Below are positions 18,868-29,744 of a DNA stretch of 64,000 nucleotides, piece after piece. Made by a program: the position numbers and the translations under genes. Origin of the DNA: Blattamonas nauphoetae (Eukaryota > Preaxostyla > Oxymonadida); assembly GCA_033064195.1 (NCBI GenBank), contig JARBJD010000361.1, positions 1 through 64,000 of the forward strand, read 5' to 3'. The number at the start of each line of letters is the position of its first letter. The stretch's first letter is position 1. The notes beneath the pieces were generated by a model. The model ran no database searches, was not told where the DNA came from, and saw only the letters and a program-made list of their open reading frames with translations.

Positions 18868-20583
18868 TTACACAAAAATAAAAAATTCATCTTTATAACC
18901 ACGTTTAACTTCTTCATATGCTTCTTGCAGACGACGATCAATGACATATCGCACTCGTGGTTGTCCATTCTCAATCCAGAACAGCCAATATGATGCTTGA
19001 TGTAATGCCAAAATCGGTGGAGGCGGACCTTCAGGAGTTGATGTGAAATATGGATCTTGTTCATCTTGTTTGATTGGTGTTCCTCGGTAGACAATGTTGA
19101 CAGACTCTGATGTTGAGATTCCTTCTTCTCCACCTGCAATTTCACTTCGATCTGTTGGAACCATGAACGTGAAAGAAGTCGCATCTGTGACAGCTCTATT
19201 CCTCTTGTATTCGATTCCTTTGAAGTCAAACGTACGTGGCATACAAATGGAATTTTCAAATTCTTCTGTTGCTGAACAACCAATGAAATCACCATTCACC
19301 ATCGTCATTTGATAGAACTCTGGTGAGATTGTTGACATTGGGAAATTGGGAAAGTTGGATCCAAGCATTTCGAATTGACCAACATAGTGAGGATTTCTGA
19401 AGACTGTACATTCATTTGGTCTTTCGGGGAATAAGCACATCAGATTCATGAGATTGTTGAGTTTGATACTGATGTTTGATCTCACTCCCATTGCGTTCGC
19501 TTTTGATTGAAATGATTGTGTGTCAATTCTTTCAGCTTTCAAGACATACAATGTCTTTGAATACGTGTTGATGAGAGATTGTTTTGTTGCATCTGTGATT
19601 TGATATCCATAGCAAATTGACGTTACTTTGTCCACTGATGAATTCAGAACAGTGCAAGTGAAACTTATGGCTCCAACCTCAGCGACTGTACTGGCAGGTG
19701 GAGCATAGCTCCTTTTACTGCTAGCTTTCAGTACTGGATTTCCTATCTGTGTAAATTCCTGTGTCACATTAGTGTATTCTCCTTCACGCACAAAATCCAT
19801 CTGAGGACGATTTGTCATTTCACCCAAGAACCTATCTGGCTTTCGATCGCGAGCATTCTCAAGATTTTTTCTAATGACAGTTGATAATCGAATCGGACAA
19901 TACACGAGTGAATCAGTTGTCAAATGAAATCTCAAACGCAGATTGCCAAAGATTGAATTTGGATACTGATCAAAGGTACTCAGTGGAAGGAGATTCACAA
20001 ATGGAATCACTAATGGAATAGTAAATGTGATCGTTGGAGTCTCTGGATCCTCGATTGGAGTGTGATAGAATCCACATACGCTTGGATCCATTCTCTGAAC
20101 ATTTTCCCAAAGACTGTAACAATGCTTCATGTTGTTTTTCTCTTCATGTGACTTGAATGTGTGATAAAGGAATGATTCGTGAATGTGATTATTCTGAAGT
20201 GAATTGTCCATGATGTTTCCTTGACTGTCGACGAGTCTCATGTCTCGAATGGCATCTGATGATGATTTGTATCCGTAGAACATTCCGTAGACTTCAGCTC
20301 CTCCTTGAAAATGCATTGTTGGTTGATGAAACGGAACAGTATCGGTGAGATCAATTCGCAAATGACTCTTCGCAAACTCAGTCACATCATGACCGTCATA
20401 GCACAGTGGAACTTCAATCTCATCTCCAATTCTGCATGGCATGGGAGGATTTGTAGGATGCACTTCTTGGATGGAGTAGATGTGAGGTTCTGAATCCCAC
20501 TGTTTCGGCAGATATGATTGCACTTCGATTTGCTCAATTAATGTCGATGTTGGTTTGGATTGATTTGATCTGATACTTCTCAT
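18868..20583 (-). CDS. Capsid-like protein 1 (major capsid candidate, 571 aa)
   Basis: A 571-residue protein with a short basic N terminus and a long beta-rich body (FTIPLVIPFVNLLPLSTFD, FGNLRLRFHLTTDSL, NISIKLNNLMNLMCLFPERP). Size, order and position in the structural block fit the Polinton double-jelly-roll major capsid protein, but no fold test was possible, so this is inference. It is clearly related to the gene at 20632-22500: both share the pattern K-H-C-x-x-x-W-x-N followed by an FG-N/D-L-R/K-L strand. The A/T block directly upstream (20584-20606) supports the start. The homologue in copy C is 43284-44966. Confidence 0.6.
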   Translation of the reverse strand: MRSIRSNQSKPTSTLIEQIEVQSYLPKQWDSEPHIYSIQEVHPTNPPMPCRIGDEIEVPLCYDGHDVTEFAKSHLRIDLTDTVPFHQPTMHFQGGAEVYGMFYGYKSSSDAIRDMRLVDSQGNIMDNSLQNNHIHESFLYHTFKSHEEKNNMKHCYSLWENVQRMDPSVCGFYHTPIEDPETPTITFTIPLVIPFVNLLPLSTFDQYPNSIFGNLRLRFHLTTDSLVYCPIRLSTVIRKNLENARDRKPDRFLGEMTNRPQMDFVREGEYTNVTQEFTQIGNPVLKASSKRSYAPPASTVAEVGAISFTCTVLNSSVDKVTSICYGYQITDATKQSLINTYSKTLYVLKAERIDTQSFQSKANAMGVRSNISIKLNNLMNLMCLFPERPNECTVFRNPHYVGQFEMLGSNFPNFPMSTISPEFYQMTMVNGDFIGCSATEEFENSICMPRTFDFKGIEYKRNRAVTDATSFTFMVPTDRSEIAGGEEGISTSESVNIVYRGTPIKQDEQDPYFTSTPEGPPPPILALHQASYWLFWIENGQPRVRYVIDRRLQEAYEEVKRGYKDEFFIFV

Positions 20584-20606
20584 TTATAGAAAAATAAAAA
20601 ATACAA
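20584..20606 (-). promoter_or_regulatory. Shared A/T promoter-like block of capsid-like gene 1
   Basis: Minus-strand reading is TATTTTTTATTTTTCTATAA, then ATG. It leaves almost no leader. Confidence 0.5.
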
Positions 20607-20631
20607 TATCATTATTTTCTTTTGTTCATTT

Positions 20632-22500
20632 TCATGTCGGAAGAATTCCTAAATCTTTGTGCAACGCTTCTAGTGTATGATTAGGATAGTACTCAACTTT
20701 TGGTTCACCATTGCTGAATCGTAATACCCACCACGTTGTTGCGGTTGTTGCTAGAATCGGTGCTGGAGGATGAGTAAATGTCGTCATGTTGCTACCACTT
20801 TGACTTGGATTGTAGACATTGTAGTATGTGTCAATCAACCCTTGATATATTGGTTGGGATCGTAATGTGACAGGAACATTCTGACCTTTCGAACTGATTG
20901 AATCATTGCAATTTGTTGGACATCCACTTCTCTGTGTTGAGAAGCACAAAAGGAAGTCAGTGTTGTCATGAATCGGTCGCACTCTTGTCATTGTTTCACG
21001 AGGATATGTTCCGTCACCAGTGAGTTTCTCTTCAACGAGAGAATCTGTCAGTGATCGCTCTAAATCATCTGGAACAGCTAGGTACGAATCGAGATTGAGA
21101 GTTGACAATGCAAATTGATAGAAGCGAGCTCCAATCGTTGTTGTTGGTTGCTCTGGATAGTATTTATTGAGTAGATTCACTTGGATATTCTTCTGCATTG
21201 GATTGTGGAAACAAGTGACTTCATTATCGTAGTGACGAAAGAGGAGCATGATATCTTTGGCATTCACGAGAACCATTTGCTGAGTGCAATCAATTCCTGA
21301 TGCTGTTGGTGTCTTCTGAAATGGATAGAATGAAATCTTTTCTGCTGGAATTGTTCCAGGACGATCCTGATCCATCTTCTTCAGATTCTCTTTCGCAATT
21401 TCCTTCATTTTGTATCCAGAACTCATGCAATACACGTCATCAATGCGATAATCAATAATGTTCAATGATATGTTCTGATTCGCAAATTCTGGTTCTTTTG
21501 TGACTGTTCCAGCTGAATTTTAAACAATATCTTGAGTAACTGTTGGTTGTAGAAATGATTGACCGATTTGAGCAAAATTCTTTGTGCACAAGGTGACAAG
21601 AGTATTTAGAAAATATGGACGATGTTGAATGCAATTGAGAGTGGATTCTCGAATCTTTGGTGCTGTTGTCGTTCCATTAACAATTGATGAAAGTGTATTG
21701 TTCAATGTCAGTTCAGGATTCACAGGACAACAAACGAATGCATCTTCATTGATGTGCACGCTGAGTTTCAGATCTCCGAAGAGACACCGAGGATAGTCAG
21801 TCATGCCTGAGAAAATGAGAAGATCTTCAAGATTTATTGACACACGAATTGGGACATCAATTGTGTCTCGAAATACTCCAGTTCCAGATGTTGTTGTGAA
21901 TGCTGATACTGGAATATAAACACCAGCAACAGATTCATCATGATTCCAAGCATTTTGCCACTGAGTGTGACAATGTTTTCGATTCTCTAATTGACTCTTC
22001 GGTTTGATCATATTATATATGTGCGATTCCATGGATACATCATTGGTTGTTGTACTTATGATTCTCTGATTGTTCTGAAGTACAGTTAGGTCACGAAAGA
22101 TAGATGCTGAATGTTTGAGACCAACGAAGATGAATATCCTCTCGTTCATGTAAGATCCAATTTTCCCTGTCGTGTTTAGCCAATTGTTCATTTTCAAAGT
22201 CGCTGTCATTGTGAACGTTATGAATGAATCATCAATTTGACAAATCTCCTGATTCCCAGTCAATTGAATAATTATTTCCTGTCCTTTGTAGAAGCGTGAA
22301 TTCTCTGATGGTTTCAATTCCTGAATGGAAGTACTGTGAGCACCATCGTTCAAGAGGTAATTTATGTAATGTTCAGACATTAATTGCTGTTGTATCTGTC
22401 CAATATCGTCTCGGGTATATTTTACATTTTATGTTGTATTTCCAGTCAGTGATGATGCTCCAGTTCTTTTGTTTGTCAGATGTGTTATATGCGAGTTCAT
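20632..22500 (-). pseudogene. Capsid-like protein 2, paralogue of protein 1
   Basis: A second capsid-sized gene starts at an A/T block (22501-22521) with MNSHITHLTNKRTGASS. Recognisable parts are FYKGQEIIIQLTGNQ, KHCHTQWQNAWN, FGDLKLSVHINEDAFVCCP and, near the C terminus, WWVLRFSNGEPKVEYY, which parallels YWLFWIENGQPRVRYV in protein 1. The related layout suggests an old duplication giving two capsid subunits (inference). It is broken, with about two breaks. Copy C has the same gene at 45012-48023. Confidence 0.6.
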
Positions 22501-22521
22501 TTTATCAAAAATAAAAAAAAC
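22501..22521 (-). promoter_or_regulatory. Shared A/T promoter-like block of capsid-like gene 2
   Basis: Minus-strand reading is GTTTTTTTTATTTTTGATAA, then AATG. The same block stands before the copy C gene (48024-48044). Confidence 0.5.
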
Positions 22522-22529
22522 AATAATGC

Positions 22530-22832
22530 TTATTTCTTTTTCAGTTTCTTCTTCTTTGTTTTCGGTTTCAGCTTTTCTTCCAGTCTCAGTATTTCTCCTC
22601 TGAGTTTGTTCGCCACTGAAGTGTTTCCTTCATTCATTGCTTGCTCATACTGAGCCATCTTTTCTGCATGGATTTGCTGATCCGATTTCACATCTGGAAT
22701 CATCTCAACACCTGTCTGTGCAACCTTCGAAATCAATGGTCCAACAAACGGAATTAGGTTCAGAAATGGAGCTCCAACTCTGAGTATGTTTTTGCTAACT
22801 GCTGCTAATTTTGATAACCAACCTGGTGCCAT
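22530..22832 (-). CDS. MAPG protein 1 (100 aa), membrane-active candidate
   Basis: It starts MAPGWLSKLAAVSKN and continues with an amphipathic, hydrophobic run (VGAPFLNLIPFVGPLISKV), a charged helix and a very basic tail (KKKKLKKK). A hydrophobic or amphipathic N-terminal segment plus a basic tail is reminiscent of adenovirus protein VI-like cement or lytic proteins, but that is an analogy from layout only. It is paralogous to its neighbour at 22868-23179 and nearly identical in copy C (48094-48399). An A/T block precedes the ATG. Confidence 0.65.
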   Translation of the reverse strand: MAPGWLSKLAAVSKNILRVGAPFLNLIPFVGPLISKVAQTGVEMIPDVKSDQQIHAEKMAQYEQAMNEGNTSVANKLRGEILRLEEKLKPKTKKKKLKKK

Positions 22833-22867
22833 TTATGTAACAATAAAAAAACTTGAACACAAACAAA

Positions 22868-23179
22868 TTATAATCCTTTGAATTGAATTTTAGAATTTGA
22901 CGATTGAGGAATGTCATCATTTGAATACCGTGCATTTCGCGGTGGTTCATAATCGATCATCTGTGGTTGTTGGGCTCTGTTGATTGCTTTGTTTTGCTGG
23001 TACACATCCATCATTCCTCCTAAGCCACTGAGTATTCCTCCAGCTGTTTGTCCAAACTTGTTGTTCGTCTGTGAGAGAAGTCCACCACCAACCTGAAGCA
23101 GTGATGGAGCAAGCGGTTTGATGAATTGAAAGAACTGTTTGCCGATATTTTTGAGTTTGTTGAAACTTCCTGGTGCCAT
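22868..23179 (-). CDS. MAPG protein 2 (103 aa), membrane-active candidate
   Basis: It starts MAPGSFNKLKNIGKQFFQF, then a hydrophobic Gly-rich stretch (LLQVGGGLLSQ, GGILSGLGGMMDV) and a Gln/Asn/Pro-rich tail. It shares the MAPG start and the lysine-plus-hydrophobic pattern with the gene just downstream, so the two may be an old tandem pair. Its amino-acid sequence is unchanged in copy C (48435-48746), which suggests strong constraint or recent common origin. Function unknown; an internal capsid or membrane-acting protein is a guess. Confidence 0.65.
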   Translation of the reverse strand: MAPGSFNKLKNIGKQFFQFIKPLAPSLLQVGGGLLSQTNNKFGQTAGGILSGLGGMMDVYQQNKAINRAQQPQMIDYEPPRNARYSNDDIPQSSNSKIQFKGL

Positions 23180-23218
23180 TTATGTAAAAAAATAAAAAAA
23201 TACAATTCATTAATTTTT

Positions 23219-24940
23219 CTAACGAGGAATTGCCTTTGTCAATGAAATACCACAATTAAGAATGGTATTGTAAGCTTCATTGAAGGCAATGCTCATGTCT
23301 TTGCCACCAACAAGGATCTTGAAAATGGTTCGAAAGATTGGGAGTTTATTCAGACATAGGCACTTATCAGACAGGTCATCCAGTTCAATCACCACATCAT
23401 TAATACCAGTGAGTGTAGCAATCAGTGCACATAAATCACTTTGGTTTGTGATCAGTTTCTTCGATGTTTCAATGAGGTTATTCAGTAGTTTCTTTTCACA
23501 TGCGAATGCATTCTTGTAAACTAGCAATAATTGATCTTTGAATGCTGCTATATTCGAAGTGTATTCTCTCAGTGGTACAGGTAGACTTGTTCTGAAATGA
23601 AGAAGAATAGTTCTGAAATGAAGAGGAATAATTCAGAAATGAAAATGATTGTTCAGAAATGAAGAGGAATTGTTCAGAAATGAAAAATGATTGTTCTGAA
23701 ATGAACAAGAATAATTCAGAAATGAAAAAATGTCTGGTCTTTCACTGATACCACAGTAAACAGGTACAGGATGCATAAATTTAACTCCACCATTCCACCA
23801 AAAGCAAATCCACGAACAGATCATGATGAAATATCTCAAATGAGAATGTCAAAGACAGAAGAATGAGAGAAAATTGCTCATCAGGTTCATCCATTCACTC
23901 CTGGGTTTCTGGTACAATAGCCATTGTTTGTCAATTTTAAGGCAATCATGGGTGTTTGTGAAGTTGTTGGACCATGAAAAACCTGCACATGATCCCAAAA
24001 CCAGCAAAACGTCAATTTGTGTTTCAGCGAGTTGATCAATCTTCACCAAAATCCATCCGAGACCAGTTTGTGAGGTGATTCACATTTATTGATTTTCTTG
24101 ATTTCCTCTTGTTCTGATGTGAGTCAAGCTAAAATTGGGGAAGATCTGTTCTCTTGTCCAGAAGAGTCGGATTCACAACCACTTTTTTTCACTTTTTTGT
24201 CCCTTTATTTTTTGGACCACATGAAGTTCATTGAAAAAATCTCGAGTTTGTGCGGGTTTCGGAATAAAAGCGGGTTTCACAAGGCATTCTTACAAAAAAA
24301 CAACTGTTTATCACAACTAATCGCTTCAACGCAGTTTTGATGTGACACTGGAGTTTTGTCTGTCACCACTAGAATTGATTTTTATTTGATTTTGAGCGTT
24401 ATTTCAACAGTTCTTACAAAATAAAAAAATGGATTTACAAATTGTTGCTGTCCTTAAGGCCTGTTGTTTTTGATTTTCATTTCAGAATTATTTATTTTCA
24501 TTTCTAAATTATTCGTGTTCATTTCTGAACAATCATTTTTCATTTCTGAACAATTCTTCTTCATTTCTGAACAAGCATTTTCATTTCTGAATTATTCCTC
24601 TTCATTTCTGAACAATCATTTTCAATTCTGAACAATTCCTCTTCATTTCTGAACAATCATTTTCATTTCTGATTTATTCTTCTTCATTTCAGAACAAGTT
24701 TAGCTGTATTGAACGACTTTGAATTGGAGCTGATGGATAGATCTCAAGTGGCGGTGGATCATATGTACCTGGAACATTCTCAAGTTCAACGTTTGCTCCT
24801 TGTTCATTTCGATCTTCTAACTTTGATCTTCCAGAAGATGCTCCTTTGTTGTCGATGATGACATTGTGGGTGATTGACGTTGGAACTGAAGAAGAACTTG
24901 TGTGTTTCGTAAATTGACAACTTAGAATTGGCTGCATCAC
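23219..24940 (-). pseudogene. Polinton unknown protein (196-aa type), split by a TA element
   Basis: It corresponds to the uninterrupted 196-residue gene of copy C (48783-49373). The N-terminal half is Ser/Thr/Pro-rich and looks disordered (HTSSSSVPTSI, YDPPP), and the C-terminal half is helical and partly hydrophobic (LCALIATLTGINDVVIELDDL, FRTIFKILVGG). The A/T block precedes the start. Here the gene is separated into two parts by the element at 23578-24706. No family is recognised. The position among structural genes suggests a virion protein (weak). Confidence 0.65.
23578..24706. mobile_element. TA-duplicating element with subterminal repeats
   Basis: The 1129-bp insert ends are CAGGTAGACTTGTTCTGA and the mirror of CAGCTAAACTTGTTCTGA. 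TA duplications lie at 23576-23577 and 24707-24708, and copy C is uninterrupted. Each end carries an array of short repeats of the type TTCAGAAATGAA spaced by A/G-rich words (about 23590-23730 and 24470-24700, mirrored). The minus-strand frame at 23849-24049 (LVLGSCAGFSWSNNF) might be a remnant of a coding region, but I do not recognise it. Confidence 0.8.
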
Positions 24941-24974
24941 TTTCTATAAAAATAAAAAATATATATTCATGTTT

Positions 24975-25922
24975 TTAATCACTCATATCTTTCTCCAAGT
25001 GTGCGAATCGAGCATATTCAGGCATATATCCTGTTTGGTATTGACCCACATCTCTTGTTCGGTACGCTGTAGTTGTCTGTTCGTTTACAAATGTTGAGAT
25101 GTTTGCTGAATAACGTCCAAGGAAAGTTTGCAAATCTTCTGTTTTTGTGATGATTTCGAGGAACTGTGGATGAATTTGTTCCTTAAACGCTTTTCTTGCT
25201 TTCGTTCTCTGATGATCTGGATTGGAACTGATGAAACCTTCAACAGAGTCTTCAAGCCATTGATCCCACATCTTTGATGCAACTTTAGACTGAATGGAAT
25301 TGAAAACCATATTGTCCAACACTCCTTTCCCAGTGTCTGCTGGTTGATCTCGACTGGCTCGATACAGCTTCAATACATTAGTCATGAAATCACCAACAGC
25401 TTTCTTCAATATTGCATATGGTTGTTGTGATCGTTGTGCTTGCATTTCTTGGTAGTTGACTTCACGATAGTTTCCAGGTAAATCGTATGTTCCAGTTTTG
25501 AGGAAGTTGTTGTGTGCAGCTTTGATTCTTCTTCCATGATCTTGACGAAATGATGAGGATGGAGTTTGTCTTCGCATATCTGGTGTTGGATTCATTGAAT
25601 AGTATGTCTCGACGACAGGTCGACTGTTATATGATGCAAGCATGAAACCATTCGCTGCTACCAGATCTCCATTGTCTCTGTCGTAGACCATCACATCAGG
25701 AACTTTACCATATTTTTCCATTTTGACTTCCCAATTTTGTCCAGTCCTTTCAATGTATTCTAAAGCAGATGGAACACTACTGAGTGCAGAATTGAAGTTG
25801 GTGCGAATGTCATCATCAGCATAGATTCTTTTCATTGCATCCATTGTCCCCTGCTCCTATCTCATTTTCGGTTTCTTCGCTGGAGCCTTTCTCTTTGCGG
25901 GAATGTATTGTATCTTCGACAT
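24975..25922 (-). pseudogene. Polinton unknown protein (about 317-aa type)
   Basis: The homologue in copy C (49408-50361) starts MSKIQYIPAKRKAPAKKPKM, a strongly basic head that could bind DNA or act as a nuclear signal. It is followed by a helical body with conserved stretches SALEYIERTGQNWEVKMEKY and FMTNVLKLYRASRDQP. It ends with an acidic DMSD. The gene lies next to the ATPase gene on the opposite strand, with the two starts facing away from a shared A/T-rich spacer. No family recognised. It is broken in this copy (about one break). Confidence 0.6.
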
Positions 25923-25981
25923 TGTGTTTTCATACAAAATAAAAAATCCAAAAATATATTTTAAATAGAGAGAAATCATAA
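25923..25981. promoter_or_regulatory. Divergent A/T-rich promoter region between ATPase and basic-head gene
   Basis: This 59-bp spacer separates the two diverging genes. The minus-strand side has GATTTTTTATTTTGTATG; the plus-strand side reads AAAATATATTTTAAATAG before ATG at 25982. The same arrangement is kept in copy C (50362-50420). Confidence 0.5.
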
Positions 25982-26863
25982 ATGAAAAGATCTTCAACAA
26001 CAAAACCTTTGGTTTCGCGGAGGGTGGAACCCTCTTCTCTTACAGCATACGTGAATGCAAAACTGAGTGAAGCATCTAGTAGGAATGTTTCTCATGAAGT
26101 GCAATCACAGATTCATCCCGACCTAAATTTCAATCGCAATGGGGTTAATGTCCTCGTTGGAAACAGAGGAAGTGGAAAGACGTTCAATGCTCTTCGAGAG
26201 GTTGCCAAGCTACAGAATGTTCAGGTTCGGAATGAACTATTCCATTTGTTTGTCTTCGTCACTGATAAGAACATTGATCCAACCTTCGATACGTTCAAAC
26301 CAATTCTGAACGTTCCTTATGTGAAGGTCAAGTATGATGAAGCACTACCGTTTCTCTTGGAATTGTCACAATCAAAGGCAGCCTATGAAGAGATCATAGA
26401 CAACCAGTGGCAAGACAGAATCACTGATGAATGCAGAGAAGATCTCTTTGACTCACTGTACATTGATGATTTCTCAGTGAAGAATCTCCAAACAATTATC
26501 CTCCTTGATGACTGTCGCAGAATCCTTGGTGAACGAAGAACATCCAAAAATAGAATGACAATGATGGACTTGTTATTGGAGAATCGACAACCGAAATTCA
26601 CATTCTTTCTGACGATGCACGAACTCTTCAGTCTGTCTGCAGACATGAAGTCAAACATTGATTCAATGTGGATCTTTGGAGGATTCAACAAAGAACGAAT
26701 CAGTCGAGTCAATCCTCAGTTGAACTCACCAATTGATATTCGACAATTCTGGAATGTCTACCAACGAAAACAAAAATGTGAAGCAATCATTCTTCGATAC
26801 AATACAGATGGAGTTGCTCTGACTGAGATCAACAAAGAAGGTTTAAACCGAACTGTCCGTTAA
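25982..26863 (+). CDS. ATP: Polinton packaging ATPase (FtsK/HerA type, 293 aa)
   Basis: Walker A is GNRGSGKTFNA (about residues 60-70), Walker B is TIILLDDCRR (about 172-181), and a conserved TFFLTMHELF follows (about 205-214). These fit the A32-like ATPases that translocate DNA into capsids of Polintons and related viruses. It is one of only two rightward genes in the element, the other being the fibre gene. Its 3' end overlaps the end of the coiled-coil gene by 21 bases. The N-terminal 20 residues differ from copy C, while the rest is almost identical. The frame is open. Confidence 0.85.
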   Translation: MKRSSTTKPLVSRRVEPSSLTAYVNAKLSEASSRNVSHEVQSQIHPDLNFNRNGVNVLVGNRGSGKTFNALREVAKLQNVQVRNELFHLFVFVTDKNIDPTFDTFKPILNVPYVKVKYDEALPFLLELSQSKAAYEEIIDNQWQDRITDECREDLFDSLYIDDFSVKNLQTIILLDDCRRILGERRTSKNRMTMMDLLLENRQPKFTFFLTMHELFSLSADMKSNIDSMWIFGGFNKERISRVNPQLNSPIDIRQFWNVYQRKQKCEAIILRYNTDGVALTEINKEGLNRTVR

Positions 26864-27202
26864 CTCTTGGATAAGGTTACCAATAGTCTCGTCAAGACTT
26901 CGAAGCCTCATACTGACAGTATCTGTCAACGCTCGAATTGATTCTTCAATGTCTGAAAGTCTCTGATCAATCGAAAGTGAGTTGGAGTCACCTTTGTTCT
27001 CTGAACTTGATTTCCTCAGAGCAATCTCACCTCTTATTTTTGTGATTCTGTATCCATCAATTCTGATTAACCTATTCAGTTTCTGAGTTGTGTATTTATT
27101 CAGTTCTTCTCTGTTCTTCTCCAAATGTCTCTGAAAGTCATAGATGTTTTCAAAACATTTCTGTTCAGGATCAAACGGTTCTAAAATTTTCAGTGATGAC
27201 AT
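26843..27202 (-). CDS. Polinton small coiled-coil protein (119 aa)
   Basis: This homologue of 498-857 has the same MSSLKILEPFDPEQK start and the same C-terminal heptad region (LSIDQRLSDIEESIRALTD). It faces the ATPase gene and overlaps its end. The frame is open and the function is unknown. Confidence 0.7.
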   Translation of the reverse strand: MSSLKILEPFDPEQKCFENIYDFQRHLEKNREELNKYTTQKLNRLIRIDGYRITKIRGEIALRKSSSENKGDSNSLSIDQRLSDIEESIRALTDTVSMRLRSLDETIGNLIQELTDSSV

Positions 27203-27237
27203 TTCAATGGAATAAAAATATTCGAAACTGTTTTGAT

Positions 27238-29744
27238 TTAAACTAAATTGAACTCATTCATGAACTCAGGAGTTAAATTGTCAATTGAGTCTGCATGGAA
27301 CTTTGTGTGTTGAATGGGAACGTACACTATTTTTGGTAGACATGTGAGTCCATTCAGAAGTCTAGCTACAACATTTCCGTGTTTGTACTCAATGAACTGA
27401 CCAACAAATTGAAACTGTCTTCGCTTCTTCTGAAACTTGGCAACAGTCTTGTTCAAGTCAAGGTGGATCAGTAGACTGTTTCCTGATTTATATCGCCAAA
27501 GCAGTTGTGTTGACTGATGTCTCTGGATGTTCTTCAATTGTTCTTCACAACTGGAGATATACAGTGCCTCTATCTCTCTATTATTTTGTGCTTGCTGTGG
27601 AGTGAACTTGTTCCAGTACGCTCGATGTGGTGTCATGTTGTAGTATTCAACCATCTGATTCATCAATGAATGATTTGCCATATGTGTCGCATTGTCCTGG
27701 AATCCATCTCTGATTGTTCTGATCACTCGATCGACAATTCTGTTGTGATTTGTGAATGGTGAACTTGTGAAATATGTACTGACCTTCTGATCCTTGAAAA
27801 ACTCTGATGCTTCTCCACTTGTCCATGCTCAGGGCTTTGCATCTTGAGGTCAATCCAGCAGAAATTGGGATCGACTGACCTCAAGATGCACAATCCCTGT
27901 TGAGATCGATTTGGATATGGTTTTCACTCATTTTTCTCACAATTTCACATCAACATTTCACTAATGAGCAAAAAACAATGTTTTTCTTGAAGTAAAACGG
28001 AACAAAGATGAAACAGAACTCGTCCAAATGAATCAGTGATTGTAGGACTGAAGATGTACGACGATGGTTCAGATTCTGATGGGTTCGATCTTCTTGATGG
28101 GACAGAGTTATCGATTTAACGGTGATAAATATCATCGTTTTACAATATTTGATTGAAATTCACTTCGACCATTCATTATTTTGTGAAAATGACAGCTTAC
28201 ACGTGAAAAAACAGTGATGTATAAAAGACATCGTCTTTCGACACATATATGAAATAATGAAATTACCTGAAAAATTGTGTGACAATGTGGGTATAATAAA
28301 CAGGATGTGAGAAGAAGAGAAAGAATTAAACACGGATAATTTGTTGAGGTCAAAAATCTTGAGATCGATGGGATCAATCTCAAAGCCCTGTCCATGCTGC
28401 TTCTCCATCACCACGAATGTTGTAGACGCTAACTCCACGATGATTAATCAGGTCATTGATTGCAGTCTTGACTTTGCTCCATGATTTATCCAGAACTGGA
28501 ACTACTACAAGGAACTTAGTGTTGATGTTGATGGCAAAGAGATAATTCTGAAGAACTGTTTTCGACGTTGGTGATTGGATAAAGACAAGATCAATTTCCC
28601 ATGATCCAAACTTGGGAGAAAAGTAAGGTCTGTCACATTTCTGTGGAACCTTTTTGTCTGATGTCTGATGTGGATCTCCAGTGACGTCTTTGGACATAAA
28701 TTGCATCTTTGATCGAAACGGATACTGGATTTTCTCGGTTGTTCTCGGAATTGTTGGTTGATCAATCATCAATGCGTCACCTCCTTGTTCCCTCCTTATT
28801 TTCCGAGGATGTGTAGAATCCCATCGGTGAACATATTCATCGTACCATTCCTGAAATGATCTTCCACCAAATGGGATTTGTTTTGGATGTGCTAAAATGA
28901 ACTCAGTTTCGTCATTTCCGAGAGTTCTGCTTACGTGTGAAAGAATAAACACATTTCGATTCAGTTTCTTTGATTCAACGATCTGTTTGTCAATGAATTG
29001 TTCCATTTTCTGTTGATTGTCCATCATTGAATTCTCTGCTTTGATTTGTTCCTCCTCTGAATTGTCCTTCTGTTGATGGTCAAAATAACCTATCACTCGT
29101 TCCAACATTCCCAGTACTTGACTTGTCGTTGGTTCGACCTTGTTGATCTCTCTCACATATGGCACAAAACCTTTGTCAATCTTCACAATTGTTTGTGGAT
29201 CTGGTGACTTGGGGATCAGTAGATCATCATCTTCAAACCTCATCTCTTTCATCGGGAATTCATATTCTGAACCAATTGATGTCGGGTTTCTCTTCTGTCC
29301 AGGAATGATTGGAGATTCAGGTGTTTCAATAGGTAGTGGTTGTGATTTTTGACTCGGAGATAGTGTTGGAATTACGATGGCTGGTGGTTGATTGAAATGA
29401 ATATTCTGTGCTTCCTGATACTATCGTTGATATGCTCTGTACGCTTGTCTTGCAGTGTTGTTACTAAGGATCCATCCGGTGAATTGTTTCACAAATCTTT
29501 GAACAACTATTTTGCCATCAGCAATGTTTAAATCAGGAGGTAGTTCTCCATTCAGCCAATCATTGAAGTATGTCTCATCGTTTGCGTCGTATGCTCCATT
29601 GGAATCATTGACATGATAGGTTGGTAAAAGCTGGGAAAACGTAAGTGTGGTATTGTATATTTTTGTCTGAGAATGGAGCGAACTGTCCAGGAGGTTCTTC
29701 ACTATTCGATCAATTTGTGTTGAATTCAAAGACGGTCTACTCAT
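27238..29744 (-). pseudogene. INT: Polinton integrase, split by a hAT-like element
   Basis: Same protein as 894-2852: an N-terminal region with YHVNDSNGAYDANDETY, the catalytic core SWEIDLVFIQSPTSK, RGDGEAAW and NRIVDRVIRTIRD (MIRTIRDGFQDN), then the SH3-like basic end. The start follows the A/T block CAAACTTTATTTTTG. The core is interrupted by the element at 27830-28390. It is broken, with about one or two further breaks. Confidence 0.85.
27830..28390. mobile_element. hAT-like short element 1
   Basis: The 561-bp insert begins CAGGGCTTTG and ends CAAAGCCCTG, flanked by the perfect 8-bp duplication TCCATGCT (27822-27829, 28391-28398). CAGGG ends with 8-bp duplications are typical of hAT elements. 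No transposase frame. It sits in the integrase gene of copy B. Confidence 0.88.

Noticed and set aside
23849-24049. Transposase fragment inside the TA element
   Set aside because: The 66-residue frame has no recognisable catalytic motif, so it is mentioned only as a possible remnant.
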